Shown here: piece by piece, positions 57,311 through 64,000 of the stretch
Position numbering within the stretch: position 1 is the first letter of the stretch
How the letters are laid out: each line of letters opens with the position of its first letter
DNA from: Deroplatys truncata
Taxonomy: Eukaryota; Arthropoda; Insecta; Mantodea; Mantidae
Length of the DNA stretch: 64,000 nucleotides
Direction of reading: 5' to 3'
Assembly: GCA_030765065.1 (NCBI GenBank)
Contig: CM060990.1
Span: forward strand, 284,235,341 to 284,299,340
Notes under the pieces: model-generated
Database searches by the model: none
What the model was told of the DNA's origin: nothing
The model's input: the letters and a program-made list of their open reading frames with translations, nothing else
Made by a program: the position numbers and the translations under genes

Positions 57311-57919
57311 GAGGGAATCAGCCTTGAGACAGAAAAGCACCTCCGCTGCAAGAGCTAGCCAGCCGCAAAAGGCGAGAAGAGAAGCCGACAGCGCAGACTT
57401 TCAGCGATTTCGCCGAGCTTCTCTGGCTAATGGCTTCCAGCGTGGCATCCTCCGACCTACGACATAGTTATTAAGCTAGCCACCGTAGTGCGCTAGCAGC
57501 GTCAAATGCAGCACAAATATGTGAGAAGCACGGCCATAGCCACCGTACCCTTGAATACGGTTTACGGCACACTCAGCTTATACAATTTTCCGGCCCTCTG
57601 CTGCTCACACTTATTAGCATCTGCTGTCTGCTCCGTTACACATACACTTCTTTCTTCTTTTCTTTCTTCGCTGCCTTCCAGCATAGGCTTCGGTTCCAGG
57701 AGCCAGTCTTGAGGACAGTAGTCAAGCGGTTCCAATTTTCTCCTGGAGCACTTTTCTCCTTCCTCTTTCTTTTCATTCCGGCTATCAAGTCTACACTTAG
57801 TATGCATACTGTCCACGAGCAGATAAGCGACGTGCCTGAAATCTCCTCCTAAACCTCTTGGTAACCTGAAGGCCAGATACCTATCTCAGCACCCAATGCA
57901 TCCTTTTTCTCTGACTCAT

Positions 57920-58980
57920 TCCTAGAACCACCCAGTCCTGCACCTTCCTCCATGTCGCACCCTATGGACCCACGGCTTCCTCTCCCGTCAAGCAAACCAC
58001 CTTCATACTCAAAACCTGATCCCTCTACCTTACCATCCCTATCAAACCCACCGTTCGCTGTAGCCAGACCTACCAGCAGACGCAGCTCGCTGTGTACCGA
58101 AACCCCTCCATCCATCTAGGCCAACACACCCACTCCTAGCATCCAGAACCCTTCACTCTCCCTCCTACCCTTCTCTTACGGTGAACACTCATTCCTCCGC
58201 CTGCTCCGACACCTTAACCACCCTACCTTCCCGCAATCCTAAACCCTACGATCCTACACGATCGGACTCTTCCATCCCTCCTTCTCCTGGCCCAGACACC
58301 GGTCGTCTGTTAACCGGTCCACTTAGCTAGGCGCAATTAGTCACAGCCACCCTACAACCACCGCCTTACATGCACAAAGAGCATACAGCTGAACCCAGCA
58401 AGCTGCTGGCAGATTTTGACCGAGAGAACCTAAATGAAGGGTACTCGGCTACTATCGCTGCTGTATCCAAGGACTCCGAAGTGCGCACTCGCACTGAAGC
58501 GGATTACATACAGCTATCACGCTGCCTTTAGGCGCGTGGGGTAATCTTCCACCTCACTACATGAGATACAAATCGAATGGTAATGAAACCATTTCTGATG
58601 TACCATGCCGAGGATGAAGTACAGCCTATCTTGGAAGCCATGCAGTTGCACGTCACCAAGGTTATCCAATTGCGTAAATACAATGCCGGCAGTTGCTTGC
58701 TTCCAGTGTACCTGGTTGAGGTTCTCTCGGACCAGGACCGAGAAGTACTACTGCGAGTGGACGAGCTTCTCCACTGTAGATATTAGCGGAAGACTACCGT
58801 CGATGGATTTTTCCAATCCGGTGCAATAAGTCCCAGTGCTTATGCCGCGCTGCAGAACAATGCAGACCAGCATCCATAATATGTTCAAAATGCGTTGGCA
58901 CGCATGATCCTGCGGGCTGCAACATCCCACCACTAATGCGTCTCTGCGCCGTATGAGGGCAGCAAGGCCACGGATCTCGC
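57920..58980 (+). pseudogene. LINE ORF1 (gag-like nucleic-acid-binding protein) remnant
   Basis: Starts with Pro/Ser-rich text (LPLPSSKPPSYSKPDPSTLP near 57980-58040), then LLADFDRENLNEGYSATIAA (about 58405-58465) and SEVRTRTEADYIQLSRCL. An open piece at 58577-58786 reads VTKVIQLRKYNAGSCLLPVY. In another frame near 58845-58920, QCRPASIICSKCVGTHDPAG resembles a CCHC zinc knuckle. This order, a low-complexity N-terminus, an RRM-like middle and a C-terminal knuckle, is that of Jockey ORF1, which coats the element's RNA. Several stops and frameshifts; cut off just before the nested insertion. Confidence 0.65.
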
Positions 58981-58996
58981 GATACGGTCTGCCTTG

Positions 58997-59653
58997 TTGT
59001 TGTTGCTGGTTTTGTTTAAGGGCGCTCAACTTCTAGGTCATTAGCGCCCTTCTATAACAGATCATGGCAAAGCCTAGAAATAAAGATCATAAAAAATTGC
59101 ATGTCATAGGCCAGAGATAAAGCTGAGTAAAAATTGAAATAAATAAATAAATAAATAAATAAACAATAAATAAAATGCAAGCAAAACTCAGAGATAAATA
59201 TCAATATAAAAATATAGCACAAGTGATATATGAATATAGATATATAAAACTAAACTGATCAGTACAAAACACCTATTAAGATGACTAAATCCGGATTTGG
59301 AAATTTACTTTCGAAACAAAATTAAAAATTCTATGAACCGCTTGCTTATCATCTGCTAAAACCTCTGCAAGACTGTCCGGCTGTTGCAGAGAGTCCCGAA
59401 GATGTGCTAGGGCAATACAGTCTAGCAACACGTGACGGACCGAAAGACCTACGCCACAAAGCGGACAAATAGGAGCAGGGCACCCTTTAAAAGATAACTG
59501 TGCGTAAAATTGCAGTGACCGATACGCAACCGAGCCAAAATCACCTCCTCACGACGAGATACGCGAGAAGAAGTTACCCAGTTTATCGGAATGTCTTTAA
59601 CTACTCTAAGCTTGTTTCCGCGGAGAGCCAACCACTCCTCGCGCCAGCACGAC
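58997..59653 (-). mobile_element. Nested 5'-truncated LINE fragment with target-site duplication
   Basis: On the minus strand a short coding piece with VILARLRIGHCNFTHSYLLK (about 59545-59485) is the C-terminus of an I/R1/LOA-type LINE. A 3' region follows that ends with a hairpin (gggcgct at 59020-59026, agcgccc at 59043-59049) and a CAA-type tail (seen as ttgttgttgttg at 58997 on the plus strand). It is flanked by acggtctgccttg (58984-58996) and acggcctgccttg (59654-59666), a 13-bp duplication with one change. It inserted between ORF1 and ORF2 of the surrounding LINE. Confidence 0.88.
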
Positions 59654-59929
59654 ACGGCCTGCCTTGAGTATATACGCTAACTCAACTTTATAAGAGGTAA
59701 CTCAAGCAGCAAAACGACCCATGACGCTCGCCAGATTCAAGCCATGCGAACACAAGCGTCCACAGCACACCTAGCAGTAACAGAAAATCTATAGCGTACC
59801 ATATCAAATTGCCCCAATGCCAGCCACACACCCTCAATGACAGTGCCTTCTTCATGAGACACATAGGAAGAAGGCGAACGCCCCTCTGGACCTCAAAGGC
59901 GTGAAACCTCTACGAGTGCGTCCGCCCAA

Positions 59930-62900
59930 GTGGAACATACGGATACGGAGCTAAGGGCAGTGAGGCAGCGCTTTGACGACATCATCCCATATGCTGTGGC
60001 ACTTCATGTTAATGTTCGCGCGTTAGAGCTGCCATGGTATATTATTAGGGACATGGCCATCGGAGTCCTTCATTTATTCTTAACAAGACCACTAGAAACA
60101 CGGGCCATTCTGGTACAATATGTGCAATTCTTTGCCATGTTCCAACAGCATGAAGACTTTTACGAATGGCTCCTAAAGCTGCTAGTCAAGAACTCAACGG
60201 CTAACGACAACTCGCTACGTCTACTGACTTGGAACGCACGAGGGGTGCGCCGCAAAAAGCATGAATTGGTCTCCTTCCTTCAAGCACACGAAAGTCACGC
60301 AGCTTTGCTTACCGAAACACACACATGAACGCTACAGATAACTTCAACATACAAGATTACTTAGTCTACAGAAAAGATCCAAAGCGGTGCTGCGGAGGAA
60401 CAGCAGTTATCACTAAACGCCATATAACACAATGCCGCAACCACATTCCCCAATTGGCTCCCATAAAGGCAACGGCGGTATATGTCAATTTAAATCATAT
60501 CCGTGTAGCGGTCATAGCTACATACAACCCAATCAACGACATAGACACAGCTGACTTTGACATCCTGCTAGCTCTTGATAATCAAGTTCTAATCGCGGGA
60601 GATCAAAATGCCAAGCACATGCTCTGGAACTGCTCTTCGTCTAACAAGCTGGCGTCAAACTCCTTCAGCATGAAAACACTTCTGATTACGTCATAACTAT
60701 CCCCACCGAACCGACTTTCGTGCACTTCCAAACACAACAGCAACCAAGAATTTTTGACATAGACTTCGCGCTCAGATAAACCTCAAGGTCGTAGCGTCTT
60801 GTCCTCAGATCACATGTGACTACAATTTACAACACACGGACACCAAGTTATACAGAATCTCCCACACGCTACAGTTACAGCAAGCCAACTTGCCCCGTTT
60901 CAAGAAACGATATACATCAAACTGTATCATCCGCAGATTGACACACCTACTAACCTCGAATAGGTAGTCACACATGACGAAAATACTATCAAAGTTGCAA
61001 TCTCTCAAAGAAAGAGGCCTCGAAACTATTCCCCTCTCGACTCACCCAGCCTTCGTGCGCTAACTATAGAACGCAACATGCTACGCCTAAATGGCAACAA
61101 TCCAGGTATTCTACAGACTGTAGTAATCTCAAGAGACCAAACGAAAGGCTGCGTAACTTTACTTCATCAATAGTCGCCCAACAATGGAACGAAACCTTAA
61201 AAGACATCGACCCCGACCAAACCTCTGGACAGCGAATCTCGAATAGACTTCTCTGAGCAACTACACAAATGCCTCCCTTACATAACCACAACATAGCCAC
61301 TACAGACTGGAAAAAAGCAGAAGCCCTTGTCAATGCACTGCAAGCCACTCTCACCCCAATGAGACGCCCACTTTACGCGCATTCACCCAGGAAACACACA
61401 ATTCACCCGCGAATTGAGAAAATGGCAACGCACAACCATATACTTTAAACTAACGTATCTGAAATGCAAAAGGAAAGCTCCAGTCTCGGACAAAATTCCT
61501 ACATGTGCACTAAAAACCCTGTCATCCCGGGCAATCTCAACGCTGGCCGTCATCTTCAACAACATATCATTCTCCGGTGCACGTCCCACAATTTCCTAAG
61601 AGCAACAAAGACCTGACAAATCCCAACAAAGACCTGACAATTCCGTGCAACTATCGGCCAATCAGGCTGCTGAAAATAAATAAATTTAATTTAATTTATG
61701 GATGCTTTTTAACTACTATGGTCCTTAGCGTCCCATTCTATACTGTGCATAAAAGAACGAAAAATTTCCTCATACGCCTTTTTATCAGGCTTGAGGTTCT
61801 TTTACGTGTCTTAAATGTACGACACGGGGCCACCAGCTTCACTTGCCCTCCGAAGGAAGCCATGTTAAAGATTTTTACGCCCGAAAAAATCCATCGCCCT
61901 CCGCAAGGTTTGAAGCCTGCTGAACAGCCTAAGCAAACCACTAGAGAAAGACATTGCCAAACAAATTATTTCTAATATATGTTCAAACACAACATTCTTA
62001 TACACGAACAATTCGATTTCTAACCCAAATTTTTACAACAGTCCAACTACTTCGAGCAATGTAACTTATCACGCATGGCTTCAATATTAACAGGTCAACT
62101 GGACCCTATTCTGAGATATCGGGCGTGCATGCGAGAGTATTGCAAATGGATCTCTTGCGATAGCTCCACAACTGCAATTTCTTAGACTCTCTCCTCAAAC
62201 TAATAGACATCTATCTCTTAGGACTACAATTCATTTCAATCATAAACACCTTCCAATCCACTCCGCGTCCAATCTTAGTAGGAGTCCCACAAGGGAGCAT
62301 CCTCGGTTCGGTCTTATTCAACATCTACATGAAAGACCTACCGCAGGAACACTAAGCTTCATACTTCTTATACACCGACGACACTGGTATCATGGCACAT
62401 TCGTCCAAGCTACAACTTCTTCACAGACACCTCCAGAGGGCTCTATACAGCCTCGCCGATTGGCTCAAAACATGGCGGTTGAAAGTAAATGTCTCCCAAT
62501 GCTATGCCATTATTTTCACTAAACGCCGATACCTGCGCACAGAGTGCCACCACCCAAACGTTTTTAGAAGCAACATCTCGTGAACAGATCCCGCCAAATC
62601 TATACCCCCTCATCAGCTACAGCAACTTTCTGAGGCTACACACGGCTCACACTGTACAAGACCCTAATCAGGCCAATGCTCACCTACGCTGCCCCAGCGT
62701 GGGGCTTTGCCGAGCCTTCACACATCCAAAGACTCTAAAGTTTCCAAAACAAAGTCCTCCACATCATAGCAAAGGTGCCGAAGAACCCTCTATCAGAAAT
62801 CTTCCATGCGGAACTACTGTTCACACTATAGAAAAATTCATTAAACAGCTAGCCTTCAACCTATACGCACACCTCCCCGCAACGGTAACTAGTTGGTACG

Positions 62901-62990
62901 AGATCTCGGCCGTTATAAAACTTATCGTGACAAACAATCGCCCGCCATCACTCTTCCACCGATACTTCAACCCGGACCTATCAGCTATAA
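59930..62990 (+). pseudogene. LINE ORF2: endonuclease and reverse transcriptase remnant
   Basis: A 132-codon frame at 59930-60328 begins with ORF1/linker-like text and ends in the endonuclease start SLRLLTWNARGVRRKKHELV with ALLTETHT, the catalytic Glu block. The next frame (60325-60696) has YLVYRKDPKRCCGGTAVITK and LIAGDQNAKHMLWNC, the conserved G-D-x-N-A-K-H motif. RT appears as NYRPIRLLK (near 61650), VPQGSILGSVLFNIYMKDLP (62287-62346) and FLYTDDTGIMAHSSK (about 62365-62410), where the YADD box reads YTDD. The tail IEKFIKQLAFNLYAHLPATV lies near 62830-62890. Many frameshifts and the SINE insertion at 61677 destroy it. Confidence 0.82.
61677..61914 (-). repeat. SINE-A copy 4, inserted in the LINE
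   Basis: Reverse-oriented copy: ggtccttagcgtcccattct near 61720 and aaaaatccatcgccctccgc near 61886-61905. The tRNA head is truncated or decayed after the B box (caaggtttgaagcctg). It is flanked by ggctgctgaa and gcctgctgaa, a likely 10-bp duplication with one change, placing the insertion after the LINE. Confidence 0.82.
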
Positions 62991-63419
62991 ATGCTCGAAT
63001 TCACTTACTTCAATAAGTTCTCCCATGAGACCTACAAACACTGCACATCCTCTCTCACACACAATTAATTTCGTTTCAGCTGCATACATCCACAGACCAC
63101 CACTGCACTGTCTTCCCGGTGCCAGCACACTCAAGAAGCCATACACGGACAGCAGAACCACAACCTGAAAACCGGCATGTGCTGCAAAGTCCCATGAAGA
63201 GATTCACCGGCAATGCTGCTGTAAGCCACGCCCCACATCTCACATGGTTCATCTGCATGCAAATAACTATAATCTCGCAAACTCCTGCATAAACACTAAC
63301 AAAGCCCATACTAACCGTTCTAACAACCTACTTCATCTCATCTGCATGCGACTAAACATTGGACGCCACTCAGTTTGCGGAGCCCAACCCATCCGACTTG
63401 GTATGTTAGAAATTCATTT

Positions 63420-63545
63420 ACTACCCCGAGCACTCCCCTTCATGCTCTTAGTTACTACCAGCATGTGCATGGGGAGGCGATGTAGCTCCTGCAGATGCTC
63501 GTCACCGAGGGCGGCGTGCTTGGGGCCGCCCCTTTAAAATATATA
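63420..63545 (+). repeat. 3' end region of the Jockey-like LINE
   Basis: gtgcatggggaggcgatgta and gctcctgcagatgctcgtca followed by ggggccgcccctttaaaa match the terminal region of the LINE copies at 45.9-46.0 kb and 50.15-50.35 kb. GC-rich and able to form a hairpin. Confidence 0.8.
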
Positions 63546-64000
63546 AAAGAACATTAGTCAGTCAATGCACCCACTCAACCAGGTGACACCTATCCTGCTA
63601 TATTGCATGGTTATACCTCTCAAGTGAACATTTGAACTCGAGTTCTTCATTCCCGCTCTTCAAACTTGCTCTAGCAAAGGGTGGCCCCTGTCCTAAGCTG
63701 ATGATCTCCTTCAGCATCTCCGAGCTCATCGAGGTAACTCTTGACAGTGTGGCTCGATGCAGATCTGCAGATTCTGTTAAAGACAAGGGTTTCTGTACTG
63801 CAACGTTTACACACCTAGTTGACGATCATGTTTTGCATCTCAAGCTCATCAGATTAAGCCCTGACAGCATGTCTTGACGCAGATCTGTGGAGGCAACTGA
63901 GGCAAAGCATCCTATCCTCCTTTGTGAACCTTAAGGTAGTAGATGCAGACACGCAGTTACAGCGTCTACGACACGGGAATTACAATACCTACTAAAATGA
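63546..64000. other. No assigned gene; a diverged tandem pair
   Basis: An open frame at 63632-63877 (+) has no recognisable similarity. Within it agctcatcNagNt and gcagatctgNNga recur about 120 bases apart (near 63723 and 63843), suggesting two diverged tandem units. Confidence 0.4.

Larger units (their letters stand above)
57500..63545 (+). mobile_element. Jockey-like LINE, plus strand, near full length, degraded and invaded
   Basis: Proline/serine-rich and zinc-knuckle ORF1 remnants are followed by ORF2 with endonuclease and reverse transcriptase and by the same GC-rich 3' region as the elements at 45.7-50.5 kb. It was interrupted by a 657-bp LINE fragment at 58997-59653 and by a SINE at 61677-61914. 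The 5' boundary is uncertain. Confidence 0.82.

Noticed and set aside
57282..57467. 61-codon Arg/Ala-rich frame beginning MSQRLRYKRERESALRQ
   Set aside because: Starts just before the TATA box, GC-rich by composition, and has no recognisable domain; more likely untranslated leader of a repeat.

Overview
The window is eukaryotic, AT-rich, gene-poor and packed with decayed transposable elements. Mariner, piggyBac, hAT, gypsy and Jockey/I-type LINE families, several tRNA-derived SINEs, simple repeats and a CaMKI-like exon together point to a large insect (or other arthropod) genome, plausibly a hemimetabolous one. The species cannot be named. There are no bacterial operons, rRNA genes or CRISPR arrays. 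The only segment that looks like a functional host exon is a 75-bp minus-strand kinase exon at 43482-43556, with canonical splice sites, matching subdomains IV-V of a Ca2+/calmodulin-dependent protein kinase (CaMKI type). Much of the window may be intron of that gene.

Layout. 0-7 kb: a broken copy of an uncharacterised multi-copy arthropod gene family (+) and a decayed ZMYM1/DUF4371-type hAT (-). 7-11 kb: no gene seen. 11.3-12.7 kb: a mariner inserted inside an ATGT microsatellite. 12.9-13.3 kb: a foldback repeat. 13.3-21.8 kb: a SINE, a decayed Ty3/gypsy element, a GTF2IRD2-like hAT remnant, and a second LTR-like block. 22.8-24.1 kb: a full-length but dead mariner. 24.8-28.7 kb: three kinds of tRNA-derived SINE. 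28.9-31.8 kb: tandem arrays of about 133 bp and 34-39 bp; the latter reads, on the minus strand, like the linker and Cys half of C2H2 zinc-finger repeats. 33.4-38.05 kb: a large palindrome whose two arms each carry a degraded gene with similarity to the double jelly-roll (DJR) capsid-like family, a gene remnant upstream of it, and between them an intact 59-codon arginine-rich ORF. 38.6-39.5 kb: a LINE 3' end. 41.2-42.2 kb: a second copy of the uncharacterised family (-). 43.5 kb: the kinase exon. 45.7-50.5 kb: two LINE copies in head-to-head orientation. 51.87-54.43 kb: a full-length piggyBac flanked by TTAA, with an apparently intact two-exon 591-aa transposase. 55-57 kb: LTR-like promoter sequences and a young SINE with an 11-bp target-site duplication. 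57.8-63.5 kb: a degraded Jockey-like LINE interrupted by a 657-bp LINE fragment with a 13-bp duplication and by a SINE.

Apart from the kinase exon, the genes do not form a pathway; they are independent selfish elements at different stages of decay. The best candidate for something undescribed is the palindromic DJR-bearing element at 33.4-38.05 kb: a virus-like gene module duplicated in inverted orientation, with shared inactivating lesions in both arms, a near-identical core but more divergent flanks, and a small basic ORF still open in both copies. All similarity statements are by eye and memory of families; nothing was searched or computed.
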